The notes beneath the pieces are model-generated. The model worked only from the letters and a program-made list of their open reading frames with translations. It made no database searches and had not been told where the DNA came from. The position numbers and the translations under genes were made by a program. From Brevibacillus panacihumi W25 (lineage in GTDB: Bacteria; Bacillota; Bacilli; Brevibacillales; Brevibacillaceae): 64,000 bases of DNA. Positions 11,253-21,359 of this stretch are shown one piece after another (within the stretch, counting starts at the first letter, position 1; every line of letters starts with the position of its first letter). The stretch is from positions 1,996,579 through 2,060,578 of the forward strand of contig NZ_KI629782.1 of the NCBI RefSeq assembly GCF_000503775.1. The letters run 5' to 3'.

Positions 11253-13043
11253 TTAATACACATCACGCTGGTAACGTTTTTGCTGCTGCATACTGGTAAG
11301 ATAACCTTCCGCTTCTTCCCGGCTCATGCCGCCTTCCCGCTCAATAATTTCAATAAAGGCAGAATGAACATCACGTGCCATGTTTTTTTCATCACCGCAA
11401 ATGTATACGGCTGCCCCTTCTTCCAGCCATCTGAATAATTCTTTGCTATGTTCAAGCATGCGGTGCTGTACATATATCTTCTTCTCTGTGTCCCGTGAAA
11501 AGGCTACATCCATTTTCGTAAGGACCCCCTTGTTCAACAGCTTCTGCCATTCTGTCTGATAGAGAAAATCCGTGACAAAATGCTGCTCACCGAAGAAGAG
11601 CCATGACTTTCCTTTCGCACCTAATTCCTCGCGCTCTTGCATAAAGGCACGAAATGGAGCAACACCTGTACCCGGACCAATCATAATAATCGGTGTATTC
11701 GGATTCGCCGGAAGCTTAAAGTTTTCATTATGCTGTATATAAACATTCAGCAAGTCTCCCGGTTGCACACGATCCGCACAAAATGTAGAGCAGACACCTT
11801 CCCGCTCCCTTCCATGCGCCTTATATCGAACAGTCCCAATCGTTACATGAACCTCATCTGGATTAGCAAGCAGACTACTCGAGATGGAGTAAAGACGTGC
11901 AGGTATCTTTCGAAGAACAGAGACGAACTCTTGAGCCGATTCGCCCCATGAACCATAATCACGAATGAAATCTAGTAAATCACGGCCTTCCAGATATTCT
12001 TTTAATTTCACGCTATTGTTGGGGGATAAAAGCTCTCGCAAATGATCATTCGCTGAAAGTTGCGCGATCTTTTCAACAAGCTGTTTTGTTAACACTGTTA
12101 TTTCATAATACGAGAGGAGCGCCTCTCGAAACGAAAGAACATTCCCATCCTTGTTAACCGTTACTGGATCTTCAGGATCCCAAATCAATTCTTCTATTAG
12201 TCGGTCGACAAGGACGGGATTGTTTTCAGGATAGATTCCAACGCAATCTCCCGGTTCATAAATGAGGCCGGAACCTTCCAATGACAATTCCACATGGCGG
12301 GTTTCTTTATTCGAGCCGCGTCCATTTAGATTTATATTTTCAAGCACTTCTGCTTTATATGGATTTGTTCTAGAATAGGCTGAATCGATAGCTTCTGCTG
12401 TAGCTGCAGCAGTGTGCACAGCATATTCCCTGTCATCCTCTTTTAAGCTAAGAAGAACACCTTCCATCCAATCCGCGGCAGTTTCATCATAATCGACATC
12501 ACAATCAACCCGAGGATAAAGCCGTTTCCCGCCCAGCTCTGCAAGCCTTACATCAAATTCCTTTCCCGTCTGGCAGAAGAACTCATACGAACTGTCTCCA
12601 AGCGATAAAACAGAGAAATGCAAATCATCAAGCCTCGGCGCACGCTTTCCATGCAGAAATTCATGAAAGGAAAGGGCATTATCTGGCGGCTCCCCTTCAC
12701 CATGGGTACTTGTAATTATTAGCAAGTACTGAATTTTCTTCATGTTATTTGGTTTCACATCGTTCATTGATAAAATGGTAACGTGATACCTGTTTTCCTC
12801 CAGTACCTTCCCGAACTTTTTTGCAAGACCATGGGCATTACCCGTCTGAGATCCGTATAAAATAGTGATCTCTTTTGGACCCGCTTTCTGTACTTCCTGT
12901 ATTTCTAAAACAGAAGCAGATTGGCCCGCAGCAAGATAACCGCTCAACCAAATTTTTTGCCCCACTGATAAAGTTGGCAAAAGCCCATTAAGAATATCGG
13001 CTTGCTCCTGATTGAACGGACTGTTCATAACCTTAAGCTGCAA
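11253..13043 (-). CDS. cysJ: Sulfite reductase flavoprotein alpha subunit CysJ
   Basis: CysJ passes electrons from NADPH through FAD and FMN to CysI. Domains in order: an N-terminal linker, an FMN-binding flavodoxin domain ([18 protein letters not shown] near residue 65, [10 protein letters not shown]), an FAD-binding ferredoxin-reductase domain (RLYSISSS), and a C-terminal NADPH domain ([19 protein letters not shown]). The 596-residue length is typical. The start appears to be a TTG, because GAGGTGAAAATCG places an ideal ribosome binding site 7 nt before it; the next ATG is five codons on. It lies 21 bp downstream of sirB. Confidence 0.95.
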   Translation of the reverse strand: MQLKVMNSPFNQEQADILNGLLPTLSVGQKIWLSGYLAAGQSASVLEIQEVQKAGPKEITILYGSQTGNAHGLAKKFGKVLEENRYHVTILSMNDVKPNNMKKIQYLLIITSTHGEGEPPDNALSFHEFLHGKRAPRLDDLHFSVLSLGDSSYEFFCQTGKEFDVRLAELGGKRLYPRVDCDVDYDETAADWMEGVLLSLKEDDREYAVHTAAATAEAIDSAYSRTNPYKAEVLENINLNGRGSNKETRHVELSLEGSGLIYEPGDCVGIYPENNPVLVDRLIEELIWDPEDPVTVNKDGNVLSFREALLSYYEITVLTKQLVEKIAQLSANDHLRELLSPNNSVKLKEYLEGRDLLDFIRDYGSWGESAQEFVSVLRKIPARLYSISSSLLANPDEVHVTIGTVRYKAHGREREGVCSTFCADRVQPGDLLNVYIQHNENFKLPANPNTPIIMIGPGTGVAPFRAFMQEREELGAKGKSWLFFGEQHFVTDFLYQTEWQKLLNKGVLTKMDVAFSRDTEKKIYVQHRMLEHSKELFRWLEEGAAVYICGDEKNMARDVHSAFIEIIEREGGMSREEAEGYLTSMQQQKRYQRDVY

Positions 13044-13064
13044 CGATTTTCACCTCACAAAGAA

Positions 13065-13796
13065 CTATTTCATTCTGCCAGTTGCACGGGCAACGACGAT
13101 CTCTTCCATTAATTCATGATTGCTTAATGGACCCGTATGGAAAATATTTTTCCCTCGTTTTTTCCATTGGAGAACCCTTTGGTTGACTTCAGCTAAAAGA
13201 AGACCTGAAAATAACAAATAAGGCAGGACGATGATTTTACCGTCAGCTATGTTGATTATTTCTTCCAACCTCTCGCGAAACATAGGATCTGCAGCGGCTA
13301 GATAACAGACTGATACGTGTTCCATTCCGAGCCGCTTCTTTATTCCATTGGCAATGTTCATAAAGTCAACGTGAATGCTAGGGTCACTGCTTCCTCTACC
13401 CACAATTAATAACTGATCCCGTGAAACAATATCACCCGCAGCGTCCGAAACGAGTTCTGCCATTACATCAAATAGGGCCTCTTGTACACCGAAAGGCTCC
13501 TTGACCTCCACCACTACATCAGGATATCTTGCTTGCAAAGACGCAATTGTTTGCGGAATATCTTTTTTTATATGGCCTGCTGCTAAAAGAAATAGTGGTA
13601 TCACTGTGATTTGAGTTGCCCCTCTACTTACACACTTTTCAAAGCCTTCCACAATGAGTGGCTGGGTAAGCTCTAGGAATGAGATTTCCTGTATGGGAAT
13701 GTTAATCTTTCCCATTACCCTTTGGATAAAGTTTCTTACTTCTTCAGATCCTTTTTGCGATCGAGTTCCATGGCCAATGTACAGAATCGATTTCAT
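13065..13796 (-). CDS. sirB: Sirohydrochlorin ferrochelatase SirB
   Basis: SirB inserts Fe2+ into sirohydrochlorin to make siroheme for CysI. The 243-residue protein has two CbiX-like halves. The first has LYIGHGTRSQKGSEEVRNF with the catalytic His and VIPLFLLAAGHIKKDIP; the second begins LIVGRGSSDPSIHVDF. AAAGGGG precedes the ATG. It lies 21 bp downstream of sumT, as in the B. subtilis ylnD-ylnE pair. The precorrin-2 dehydrogenase (sirC/ylnF) that follows in B. subtilis is absent here; cysJI occupy that place. Confidence 0.9.
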   Translation of the reverse strand: MKSILYIGHGTRSQKGSEEVRNFIQRVMGKINIPIQEISFLELTQPLIVEGFEKCVSRGATQITVIPLFLLAAGHIKKDIPQTIASLQARYPDVVVEVKEPFGVQEALFDVMAELVSDAAGDIVSRDQLLIVGRGSSDPSIHVDFMNIANGIKKRLGMEHVSVCYLAAADPMFRERLEEIINIADGKIIVLPYLLFSGLLLAEVNQRVLQWKKRGKNIFHTGPLSNHELMEEIVVARATGRMK

Positions 13797-13817
13797 AGCT
13801 CGGGACCCCTTTTGCGC

Positions 13818-14594
13818 TCATCCATGTACGACAGGCAAATTGGGAATCATTTCATCCTTAAACCAGTTCAGTTTATGGTGAAGACGAACGACCTCGCCGA
13901 TTATGATCATGCTTGGATTTTCAATCTTTGCTTCTTTCACCTTTTCTTCTATTGACTCAAGCGTGCCGATTACCGTTTTCTGGACGCTTAAAGTCCCCCA
14001 ATGGATAAGGGCAATCGGTGTCTGCGGTGATTTGCCATGAAACATTAATTGTTTCGTAATCGTTGGCAGCTGGGCTACACCCATATAGATACAAAGCGTG
14101 TCTACGCCCCTTGCAAGATGATGCCATTGGTGTTCGTCCGATATGTCGCCAGCTTGATGTCCTGTGATAATGGCAAAGCTTTTGCTTAACGATCGATGTG
14201 TTACAGGTATTCCTGCATACGCCGAAGCACCCATTCCCGCCGTGATGCCAGGCACAATTTCAAACGGAATGTCATTCTTCATGCATTCCTCCGCTTCTTC
14301 ACCTCCACGCCCAAATACAAAGGGATCTCCCCCTTTTAAGCGAACGACCCGATTGCCCTTTTTCGCGTATTTCAATATAAAATGATTAATGGTTTCTTGT
14401 GTCATCGTGTGATAATTTGGAAGTTTGCCGCAATAAACGAGTTTGGCTCCGTCTTTCGCGTGCTTTAAAAGCTCAGGATTTACAAGCCGATCGTAAAGGA
14501 TGACATCAGCTTTTTGCAGGCATTGCAACCCCTTTACCGTTATTAAATCGGGATCTCCTGGACCCGCTCCTACTAAATAAACTTTGCCGGCCAT
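13818..14594 (-). CDS. sumT: Uroporphyrinogen-III C-methyltransferase SumT
   Basis: This SAM-dependent enzyme methylates uroporphyrinogen III at C-2 and C-7 to give precorrin-2, the first committed step to siroheme. It is 258 residues long with family motifs VYLVGAGPGDPDLITVKG at the N-terminus, RLKGGDPFVFGRGGEEAE in the middle and VPGITAGMGASAYAGIPVTH. It is the stand-alone form, with no dehydrogenase or HemD fusion. Position between cysC and sirB follows the B. subtilis cysH operon order. Confidence 0.95.
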   Translation of the reverse strand: MAGKVYLVGAGPGDPDLITVKGLQCLQKADVILYDRLVNPELLKHAKDGAKLVYCGKLPNYHTMTQETINHFILKYAKKGNRVVRLKGGDPFVFGRGGEEAEECMKNDIPFEIVPGITAGMGASAYAGIPVTHRSLSKSFAIITGHQAGDISDEHQWHHLARGVDTLCIYMGVAQLPTITKQLMFHGKSPQTPIALIHWGTLSVQKTVIGTLESIEEKVKEAKIENPSMIIIGEVVRLHHKLNWFKDEMIPNLPVVHG

Positions 14595-14623
14595 GGTACA
14601 ATCATCCTTTTCTGTCTACTTGA

Positions 14624-15223
14624 TTAGAGAATGTCCTTTGCCCGAAGATATGTTACTATCTCCTCCACAGCTTCATTCACTGTTACGAACTGAGAATGAA
14701 TCGTAATTTCCGGTTGTTCCGGCGCCTCGTACGGGGAATGGATTCCTGTGAAATCCTTAATCTCACCGCTCCGAGCCTTCGCATAAAGCCGCTTCGGGTC
14801 ACGCCGCTCACATTCTTCTAACGGGCAATCGACAAAGACTTCAATAAACTCTCCTTCGTCAAATAAGTTACGGGCCTGATTGCGATCTGAGCGGAATGGG
14901 GAGATGAACGCAGTGGTAACGATTGCCCCGCTATCCACGAACAATTTTGCCACTTCGCCAATTCTTCTAATGTTTTCAGTTCGGTCATGATTTGAAAAGC
15001 CAAGGTCACGGTTTAGTCCATGACGGATGTTATCTCCGTCCAGGACGTACTCTCGAACCCCCATCTGGTGCAATTCACTGGATAAAGCATTGGCAATGGA
15101 GGATTTCCCCGACCCTGACAGGCCAGTAAACCATACCGCACAACTCTTATGCTTATTTTTTGTACGCCGATCATGCTTGGTAACAGCAGCCGCATGCCAT
15201 GTTACATTTGTTGCTATCGACAT
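14624..15223 (-). CDS. cysC: Adenylylsulfate kinase CysC
   Basis: CysC phosphorylates APS to PAPS. The 199-residue protein has the P-loop GLSGSGKSSIANAL, the APS-binding segment LDGDNIRHGLNRDLGFS and RTENIRRIGEVAKLF, and the DFTGIHSPYEAPEQPE lid region. GAGGAGG precedes the ATG closely. It follows sat by 12 bp. With CysH carrying the iron-sulfur cysteine pairs, the cell may reduce APS, PAPS or both. Confidence 0.96.
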   Translation of the reverse strand: MSIATNVTWHAAAVTKHDRRTKNKHKSCAVWFTGLSGSGKSSIANALSSELHQMGVREYVLDGDNIRHGLNRDLGFSNHDRTENIRRIGEVAKLFVDSGAIVTTAFISPFRSDRNQARNLFDEGEFIEVFVDCPLEECERRDPKRLYAKARSGEIKDFTGIHSPYEAPEQPEITIHSQFVTVNEAVEEIVTYLRAKDIL

Positions 15224-15235
15224 TTCTTTGCCTCC

Positions 15236-16384
15236 TCACACCGTCTTTAACTCTTTCATCCCTTCAATCAGTACCTCAATGACTTCTTTTCTGCTGAAAG
15301 TAGGTGGCGGAAGCGTTCCGGAGAGGAGCATTTCCCGCACTTTTGTTCCCGATAGAATCATTCTGTCCTCCTTGTCATGAGGGCAAGTTTTATCGGAAGC
15401 CATCCCTTGGCATTTATTGCAATAGAAGCTGTGTTCAAAGAACAATGGCTTGATTCCCAATTCCTCTTCCGTAAACTCATGAAAAATGTGCTGAGCATCA
15501 TAGGTTCCGTAGTAATTACCTACTCCCGCATGGTCGCGTCCGACGATGAAATGAGTGCAGCCGAAGTTTTTACGCGCAATTGCATGAAAAATGGCCTCTC
15601 TTGGCCCGGCATATCGCATGGCCGCAGGATAAACACCGAGTTGTACCCGATCTGCAGGATAGTAATTTTCCAATAGCACTCGATAGCTTTTTAAGCGAAC
15701 ATCAGCAGGAATATCATCTGACTTTGTCTCCCCAATAAGCGGGTTGACGAACAAGCCATCGACTGTCTCAAGAGCAGCCTGCTGGATATACTCGTGGGCC
15801 CGGTGTATCGGATTTCTCGTTTGGAATCCAACCACTGTTCGCCATCCCTTTTCTCCAAACAGCGCCCTTGTTTCGCTTGGTTCCAGCCATACATCACGAA
15901 AAATTCCTTTTTCCGGTTTTTTAACGAGCTTTATTGGGCCAGCTACATAAACCGGTCCTCTTTCATATAGGCGTTTCACACCCGGGTGAGCCAGCTCCTT
16001 CGTTTTATAAACATGGAGTGCTTCTTTATCTAAATCCGGTTCAAACCATTCAGATACCGTAATCACTCCATAAACCTCTTGATTAAAAACGAGTTTTACC
16101 TGTTCTCCCGCTTGAAGTGATTCTGCTGATTCATAGCGAACCGGAAGTGTCACCGGAATAGGCCAAACTGTGTTGTCTGCAAGACGCATATTGGCAACAA
16201 CAGATTCATAGTCAGCTTTTCCGAGGAATCCTTTTAGCGGACTGAATAGCCCAACGGCAATCAACTCAAGATCACTTAATGCGATCGCATCTATTTCTAG
16301 TTCTTTTTGAATCTGAGATGCATCAAAAAATGGATCAAATGCCTGGACAAGTTCTCCTCCATGCGGTTTCGGTAATAATGACAT
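15236..16384 (-). CDS. sat: Sulfate adenylyltransferase Sat
   Basis: Sat forms adenylylsulfate (APS) from ATP and sulfate. The 382-residue homo-oligomeric type shows the ATP-binding motif [15 protein letters not shown] and the second signature [12 protein letters not shown], plus a C-terminal segment with Cys residues ([20 protein letters not shown]) typical of bacterial Sat. It lies between cysP and cysC as in B. subtilis. No kinase domain is fused. Confidence 0.97.
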   Translation of the reverse strand: MSLLPKPHGGELVQAFDPFFDASQIQKELEIDAIALSDLELIAVGLFSPLKGFLGKADYESVVANMRLADNTVWPIPVTLPVRYESAESLQAGEQVKLVFNQEVYGVITVSEWFEPDLDKEALHVYKTKELAHPGVKRLYERGPVYVAGPIKLVKKPEKGIFRDVWLEPSETRALFGEKGWRTVVGFQTRNPIHRAHEYIQQAALETVDGLFVNPLIGETKSDDIPADVRLKSYRVLLENYYPADRVQLGVYPAAMRYAGPREAIFHAIARKNFGCTHFIVGRDHAGVGNYYGTYDAQHIFHEFTEEELGIKPLFFEHSFYCNKCQGMASDKTCPHDKEDRMILSGTKVREMLLSGTLPPPTFSRKEVIEVLIEGMKELKTV

Positions 16385-16413
16385 GGTAAATCAAACCCTT
16401 TTCTGGATATTTT

Positions 16414-17481
16414 TTACTCTTTTGCTGCCTCTTGCGGTACGATCATCGAATGACTTTGCCTTTTGATTAACGACAGGACACCGAGAACAGATATGAAAAC
16501 GCCAGCCATCACGATAATCGGGTACACATCATGTTCGATCAGCAATTGGATGAAGGTGTAGGCCAGTATCATCGATACAATGGGTGAAACAATCCAAACG
16601 GTTAGCATCTGAACGATAATGCTTTTTTTCAACACGGCCTTTCCGTGCTTGCCAAATCCAATACCTATAATGGATGAAGTCGTAATTTGCGTGAGCGGAA
16701 CGGGAATTCCAAAAATGGATGCAGCCGTCACAAGCCCTGCACCCGTACCTGAAATGATGCACCCCTCTTCCAGCCTAATCGCCGTTATCTTTTTCCCATT
16801 TGTTTCGAGGACTCGATGACCAAGCAAGAGGACACCGATAGCAACGAATAATCCTCCCCAGAAAATTCCTTTTTCAGTAGATAAAATATTCGCACCAACA
16901 AGCGGCCCAACCGCATTTGCTACATTGTTCATTCCTGCAGAGAAGGCTTCAAAGAACCCCATAAACACCACAAGAACTGACAAAATCGGAACCGATTTCG
17001 GCGCTCTCATCCACCTTTGCAGCCTTTTGTTTTTTAACAATAAGGAAGCAAAAATACCGATCAAAAATGAAACAATCGGTGTTAGCAGCCAAAAGGACAT
17101 AATCCAGACGAGATTTCCAACGTATATCGACTGATAAACCATTCCCGCGCCAACAACGGATCCGACAGCTACTTCACTTGTAGATAAGGGGATGCCCAAG
17201 ATATTGGCGATAAATAAGGACAAAGCGGAAGAAGCTAAAACAATGAGAGCAATAGGCACCGAAAAAATGCCGTTTGGAACAATCCCGCTGCCCATGGTTT
17301 TCACTACTTCACCTCCTCCAAGCCAGGCTCCTAAAAAAACAGCGACACTACATAACAGCAGGGACATTCTTTTTTTGACAACACCTGCTCCATATGAAAT
17401 GCCCATAGAAGCCGCCGCACCGCTAGCACCGATGTTCATGGCAAAAAATAATCCGATTGTAATCGCAATCATCGTGAGCAC
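16414..17481 (-). CDS. cysP: Sulfate permease CysP (PiT family)
   Basis: This inorganic-phosphate-transporter-like membrane protein of 355 residues has about ten hydrophobic helices and duplicated PiT signature segments (MNIGASGAAASMGISYGAGV near the start, SAGMNNVANAVGPLVGANI in the middle). B. subtilis CysP of this family imports sulfate. A GTG start is likely, since AAGGAGGGAATTCTT precedes it; an ATG three codons later is an alternative. Placement directly after cysH argues for sulfate rather than phosphate as substrate. Confidence 0.92.
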   Translation of the reverse strand: MLTMIAITIGLFFAMNIGASGAAASMGISYGAGVVKKRMSLLLCSVAVFLGAWLGGGEVVKTMGSGIVPNGIFSVPIALIVLASSALSLFIANILGIPLSTSEVAVGSVVGAGMVYQSIYVGNLVWIMSFWLLTPIVSFLIGIFASLLLKNKRLQRWMRAPKSVPILSVLVVFMGFFEAFSAGMNNVANAVGPLVGANILSTEKGIFWGGLFVAIGVLLLGHRVLETNGKKITAIRLEEGCIISGTGAGLVTAASIFGIPVPLTQITTSSIIGIGFGKHGKAVLKKSIIVQMLTVWIVSPIVSMILAYTFIQLLIEHDVYPIIVMAGVFISVLGVLSLIKRQSHSMIVPQEAAKE

Positions 17482-17496
17482 AAGAATTCCCTCCTT

Positions 17497-18213
17497 TTAC
17501 CGAATGTGGAGACCACACTCCGTCTTGCCGCTCCCCATCCAGCGCCCTTCGCGAGAGTCACCGCCAGTTCCGACAGGCTGTGTACAGGGACCGCAGCCAA
17601 TGCTCGGATAATGGTGGTCATGTAAGGTGTTATACGGGAGACCTCGTTCCCTGATATACGTCCAGACATCTTCCCACGTCCAGTGAATAAGCGGACAGAT
17701 TTTGACGTTCCTAAATTTGTGATCTTGATTGATGAATTCTGTGTTTGCCCTTGTTGGTGACTGTTCTCTGCGAAGACCAGAAATCCACGCTTTTTTCAGT
17801 GCTAACGCTTCCTGTAATGGAATGACTTTTCGTATGTTGCAGCATTGGTTGGGGTTATGTAGCCATAGGTCAGATCCAAACTGTGCTGCTTGTTCATCAA
17901 GACTTAACGCCGGCTGTTTCCGCTCGATTCTTAGTGTTGGGAAACGGGCTTCAATCCGGTCAATCACCGCATACGTTTCAGGAAAGTGTAATCCCGTATC
18001 CAAAAAAACAATGTGTGCATCAGGCTTTACTTGCTGTATGAGGTCAAGTAAAACAATGGCTTCAGCACCAAAGCTGGATGCATACACAATCTCATCCATT
18101 GAATAAGTACTGTAAGCCCAGTTCATAACAGAACTTGCCCCTTTGGTGGAATCGCCATGATGGAACGTCTCCGAAATTTGATGCCAATTCCCATAGGTAA
18201 TCTGGACTGTCAT
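17497..18213 (-). CDS. cysH: Phosphoadenylyl-sulfate / adenylyl-sulfate reductase CysH
   Basis: CysH reduces APS or PAPS to sulfite using thioredoxin. The 238-residue protein has the nucleotide-binding core ([24 protein letters not shown]), the catalytic C-terminal ECGLH motif, and two cysteine pairs, QCCNIRK and GCGPC, which bind a 4Fe-4S cluster in assimilatory APS reductases. AGAGGGAGG stands before the ATG. A terminator-like hairpin lies directly upstream, so expression may depend on readthrough or antitermination. It is the first large gene of the operon. Confidence 0.95.
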   Translation of the reverse strand: MTVQITYGNWHQISETFHHGDSTKGASSVMNWAYSTYSMDEIVYASSFGAEAIVLLDLIQQVKPDAHIVFLDTGLHFPETYAVIDRIEARFPTLRIERKQPALSLDEQAAQFGSDLWLHNPNQCCNIRKVIPLQEALALKKAWISGLRREQSPTRANTEFINQDHKFRNVKICPLIHWTWEDVWTYIRERGLPYNTLHDHHYPSIGCGPCTQPVGTGGDSREGRWMGSGKTECGLHIR

Positions 18214-18238
18214 GATAAAGCCCTCCCTCTTTTGACAA

Positions 18239-18280
18239 CAAAATAAGGCAGCCTCCTACAATGATTCGTGGGAGACCGCC
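18239..18280 (-). terminator. Terminator or attenuator hairpin between yezD and cysH
   Basis: On the minus strand GGCGGTCTCCCAC pairs with GTAGGAGGCTGCC (one mismatch, two wobble pairs) and is followed by TTATTTTG. It ends just before the cysH ribosome binding site, so it would stop or reduce transcription into the sulfate operon. I looked for S-box and T-box elements upstream and saw none, so the signal that would relieve it is unknown. Confidence 0.65.
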
Positions 18281-18294
18281 TCTAGTTTATCTAG

Positions 18295-18450
18295 TCAGCG
18301 ATGCTTATTTGATTGTAGACGAACCTTTTCATTTCTTTCGATTAACACAATCTTTCCGTCTTGAATGACTAATGTGACAGAGCCAAATTTCAACGTTTCC
18401 AGCATTTTCTCAAGATGGGCTAGGAGTTCTTGTCTTTCAGATGCATCCAG
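18295..18450 (-). CDS. yezD: YezD family small protein (DUF2292), leading the cysH operon
   Basis: This 51-residue protein contains KFGSVTLVIQDGKIVLIERN, the core of the DUF2292/YezD family, whose genes commonly precede sulfur assimilation genes in Bacillales. No ATG, GTG or TTG start is available before this core in the frame. The frame opens after a TGA, and the best start is a CTG at 18450, 9 nt after AAAGGGG. A CTG start is rare, so either it is real and keeps expression low, or the sequence has a base change here. Function is not established; the link to sulfur metabolism is from genomic context. Confidence 0.75.
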   Translation of the reverse strand: MDASERQELLAHLEKMLETLKFGSVTLVIQDGKIVLIERNEKVRLQSNKHR

Positions 18451-18508
18451 TGAATTCGTCCCCTTTCAAAAGAAATGCGTTATTGCACCAACTCAATGGC
18501 ATGCGTTA

Positions 18509-18553
18509 ATCCTACCATACCGCTGGGTTTAATGTAAATTGCGGATTTACATT
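18509..18553 (-). promoter_or_regulatory. Promoter of the yezD-cysH operon with a palindromic operator over the -35
   Basis: AATGTAAAT and ATTTACATT form a perfect 9-bp inverted repeat with a 5-bp centre (18531-18553). The right half on the minus strand contains TTTACA, which serves as -35, followed after 18 bp by TAGGAT at 18509-18514. A repressor bound to the palindrome would block the promoter. The regulator is unknown; the palindrome does not match the CymR consensus as I know it. Confidence 0.6.
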
Positions 18554-18603
18554 TTTTTGTACCTTTTTCTCGACAAAATTTTACGACTTATGATCACCTT
18601 GAA

Positions 18604-18640
18604 ATAAAAAAAAGACTCAAGCATATGCTGCGCTTGAGTC
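18604..18640 (-). terminator. Intrinsic terminator after codA
   Basis: GACTCAAGC and GCTTGAGTC form a perfect 9-bp stem, followed on the minus strand by TTTTTTTT. It separates codBA from the sulfate operon. Confidence 0.88.
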
Positions 18641-18652
18641 CCATTCCCTTCC

Positions 18653-19921
18653 CTATCTCTTAAACTGAACTTTCTCTTCCATTTGATCCAACGTGATGGT
18701 TGTTTCACTTGGATTTGTTTTGGCAATCAGCTTTCCATTTCTAAAGGAGTACGTAACGACCGCTTGCTTGCGAATCGCTTCATATTCATTTTCAGCAGAC
18801 AAGACGATGAAACTAGCTGGTTTGCCTTCCTCAATGCCGTACTTCTCTTCAATGTGCAGTGTTTTGGCACTGTTTTTCGTGATGAAATCAATGGAATTCA
18901 CAATTTGCTCATAGCCCATTAATTGCGAAGCGTGGATGCCCATATGCAAGACCTGAAGCATGTTTCCTGTTCCCAGTGGATACCAAGGGTCAAAGATGTC
19001 ATCGTGGCCAAAGCAAACGTTGAGTCCCGCTTCCGTCAACTCTTTTACTCTTGTAAGGCCTCTGCGTTTTGGATACGTATCAAATCTGCCTTGAAGGTGA
19101 ATATTCACAAGTGGATTCGAGACAAAATTGATGGAAGAAAGCTTTAACAGGCGGAATAATTTATACGTATAGGCATCATTATAGGAGCCCATTGCCGTTG
19201 TATGGCTCGCTGTTGTGCGCGTGCCGATTCCACGTTCGTATGCCTCTTTTGCCACAACCTCAACAAAGCGGGATTGCTCATCATCGATTTCATCGCAATG
19301 AATGTCAACCAATCGATTATACTTTTCAGCGAGGTCAAAGGCGATTTTTAATGAATCTACGCCATACTCTCTCGTAAATTCAAAATGCGGAATACCGCCT
19401 ACTGCATCTGCGCCCATCTTCAAAGATTCCTCAAGCAATTCGACCCCGTTCGGATAGGAAAGGATGCCTTCTTGTGGAAAAGCAACAAGCTGAATATCTA
19501 CGTAGGGTGCCAATTCTTCCTTTACTTCCAGCATGGCTTGTAAAGCTGTGAGCTCAGGATCTGTTACGTCTACATGTGTACGGACGTGCTGAATCCCTTG
19601 CGCAATTTGCCATTTTAAGGCCGTTTTCGCTCTTGTTTTCACATCATCCCTGGTTAATGTTTCTTTGCGTTGCGCCCATCTTTGAATCCCTTCAAACAAG
19701 GTCCCGCTGATATTCCACTCCGGTTCGCCGGCTGTTAACGTTGTATCCAAATGGATATGCGGCTCAATAAACGGAGGAAGGACGAGAGAACCGTTCACAT
19801 CAATAACTTCTTTTCCTTCCACATCTCCAAGTGTTTGCGTCACTTTAACGAACTTGCCTTCTTCCACTAGCAAGTGCCAAAGTCCATCTTTCCCTCTAAG
19901 CTTTGCGTTTTTAATGATCAC
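18653..19921 (-). CDS. codA: Cytosine deaminase CodA
   Basis: CodA hydrolyses cytosine to uracil and ammonia for pyrimidine salvage. The 422-residue amidohydrolase has the metal-binding HxH in [11 protein letters not shown], the conserved [27 protein letters not shown] and the catalytic Asp in [11 protein letters not shown], all hallmarks of the E. coli-type enzyme rather than the yeast type. Its start overlaps the end of codB by 11 bp, so the two are translationally coupled. A strong terminator follows. Confidence 0.93.
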   Translation of the reverse strand: MIIKNAKLRGKDGLWHLLVEEGKFVKVTQTLGDVEGKEVIDVNGSLVLPPFIEPHIHLDTTLTAGEPEWNISGTLFEGIQRWAQRKETLTRDDVKTRAKTALKWQIAQGIQHVRTHVDVTDPELTALQAMLEVKEELAPYVDIQLVAFPQEGILSYPNGVELLEESLKMGADAVGGIPHFEFTREYGVDSLKIAFDLAEKYNRLVDIHCDEIDDEQSRFVEVVAKEAYERGIGTRTTASHTTAMGSYNDAYTYKLFRLLKLSSINFVSNPLVNIHLQGRFDTYPKRRGLTRVKELTEAGLNVCFGHDDIFDPWYPLGTGNMLQVLHMGIHASQLMGYEQIVNSIDFITKNSAKTLHIEEKYGIEEGKPASFIVLSAENEYEAIRKQAVVTYSFRNGKLIAKTNPSETTITLDQMEEKVQFKR

Positions 19922-21185
19922 TGATTACCCCGCCCTTTTCATTTATTTGACTCATGGATGCTTTTTTCTGAGGCAGACATTTCATCACGATGATATAAAT
20001 AATCGCAGTCCCTACTAATGCATTGATGGGAGGAATGCCTGGCGCAAATTGGGCAATCCCAACTCCACCTACCCACGCGAGGATCGCAACCCAATTCACA
20101 GCTTTAAATGTCATCTTTTCAAATGGTTCGTATTTCCCACGTTTTAAAATAAAGTAGTCTGCTAAGATAATCGCTCCAATCGATGGCAGCGTGGAGCCCA
20201 GAACCGTCAAAAACCCAACAAAGTTATTATAAAGCCACATCGCTGCGATCGTACCGACAATTCCGTTGAAGACTACCACTTTATGCTTCGAGATCTTCGT
20301 AATATTGGCATAGCCTAACCCGGAAGCGTACAACGCGCTGTCATTTGTCGTCCAAATATTTAAGCCCAGGACAATGATGGCAGGGATAATGAGCCCCTGT
20401 AGAAACATAACATCCGAGACATCCGCTATCCCGTAAGCAATAGCCCCTACCGCACCAAACAAAAACATCAGAGAGTTTCCAAGAAAGAAAGCAATCACAA
20501 TCGCCGTCACTGCCGAACGGGATGTCTTGGCAAAACGGGCAAAGTCAGGCGTAAGCGTACCACCGCTAATGAAAGAGCCGATACAAATCGTCAATGCTGC
20601 TGCAATGCCCATTGTCTCTGTTGGTTCATAGGCGAGCAAGCCTTGAAGTCCCCCGATTTTTTCAGCTGCATTGAACATGGAATAACTCCCGAAGATCGCA
20701 ATCGCGGGAACGGCGACAAATCCCAATACGGTCAAAGCCTTCATTCCAAAAATAGCCGATGCCGTCATCATTAAGCCCAAAATCGCAATTAATACATAGA
20801 CATTGATCCCCGTCGCCTTTTCAACGGGAACCGCAAACATCGCAAGACCGACACCAAACCACCCTACTTGGGTTGTCGCTAATAAAAAGGAAGATAGATA
20901 GGAGCCTTTATCGCCAAATGCATACTTCGTCAACAGATGGGTGGATAACCCCGTTTTGGCTGCAATATAAGCCAAGGAACCGGTGTATAGACCCAGGATG
21001 AGATTACCTGTTACTACAATCCCAATAAACTGGACAAGTGTCAACCCGTTACCCAATGTCCCTCCAGACCACATGCTTGCTGAAAAGAAAGTGAAGGAGA
21101 GCATGACCGCAAGAATCTTCCAAAACCCATTCCGATTTGCCTGAGGCACTGCCTGAAACGAGAATTCCTTATCAACGTTTGACAT
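19911..21185 (-). CDS. codB: Cytosine permease CodB
   Basis: This is an NCS1-family membrane transporter of 424 residues with about twelve hydrophobic helices. It lies directly upstream of and overlaps cytosine deaminase. Helix-1 region [15 protein letters not shown] and the [13 protein letters not shown] segment fit cytosine/purine permeases. GGGGGAATTGGT precedes the ATG. A PyrR-type attenuator in the 5' leader indicates repression when UMP is plentiful. Confidence 0.92.
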   Translation of the reverse strand: MSNVDKEFSFQAVPQANRNGFWKILAVMLSFTFFSASMWSGGTLGNGLTLVQFIGIVVTGNLILGLYTGSLAYIAAKTGLSTHLLTKYAFGDKGSYLSSFLLATTQVGWFGVGLAMFAVPVEKATGINVYVLIAILGLMMTASAIFGMKALTVLGFVAVPAIAIFGSYSMFNAAEKIGGLQGLLAYEPTETMGIAAALTICIGSFISGGTLTPDFARFAKTSRSAVTAIVIAFFLGNSLMFLFGAVGAIAYGIADVSDVMFLQGLIIPAIIVLGLNIWTTNDSALYASGLGYANITKISKHKVVVFNGIVGTIAAMWLYNNFVGFLTVLGSTLPSIGAIILADYFILKRGKYEPFEKMTFKAVNWVAILAWVGGVGIAQFAPGIPPINALVGTAIIYIIVMKCLPQKKASMSQINEKGGVISDH

Positions 21186-21257
21186 ACCAATTCCCCCATT
21201 AGGTTAGTTGATTAAGAACTGGTACCGAAGAGAACTTCGATGAAGACGTCAGGAAAT

Positions 21258-21297
21258 GAAAAAGCTTCTTGCCAATTACCTGACAAGAAGCTTTTTC
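21258..21297 (-). terminator. Attenuator terminator in the codBA leader
   Basis: GAAAAAGCTTCTTG and CAAGAAGCTTTTTC form a perfect 14-bp stem with a 12-nt loop, on the minus strand between the PyrR site and the codB start. The stem ends in a CTTTTTC tract. It would terminate transcription before codB unless an antiterminator forms. Confidence 0.8.
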
Positions 21298-21359
21298 TAC
21301 ATAAATGAACATGGGATATCCTTCGCACAGGCTACCCAAAGCAATGATCATTTTTTCCG

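Noticed and set aside
18214..18480. S-box (SAM) riboswitch or T-box upstream of cysH
   Set aside because: No conserved riboswitch core was found; the region encodes YezD and a simple terminator hairpin.
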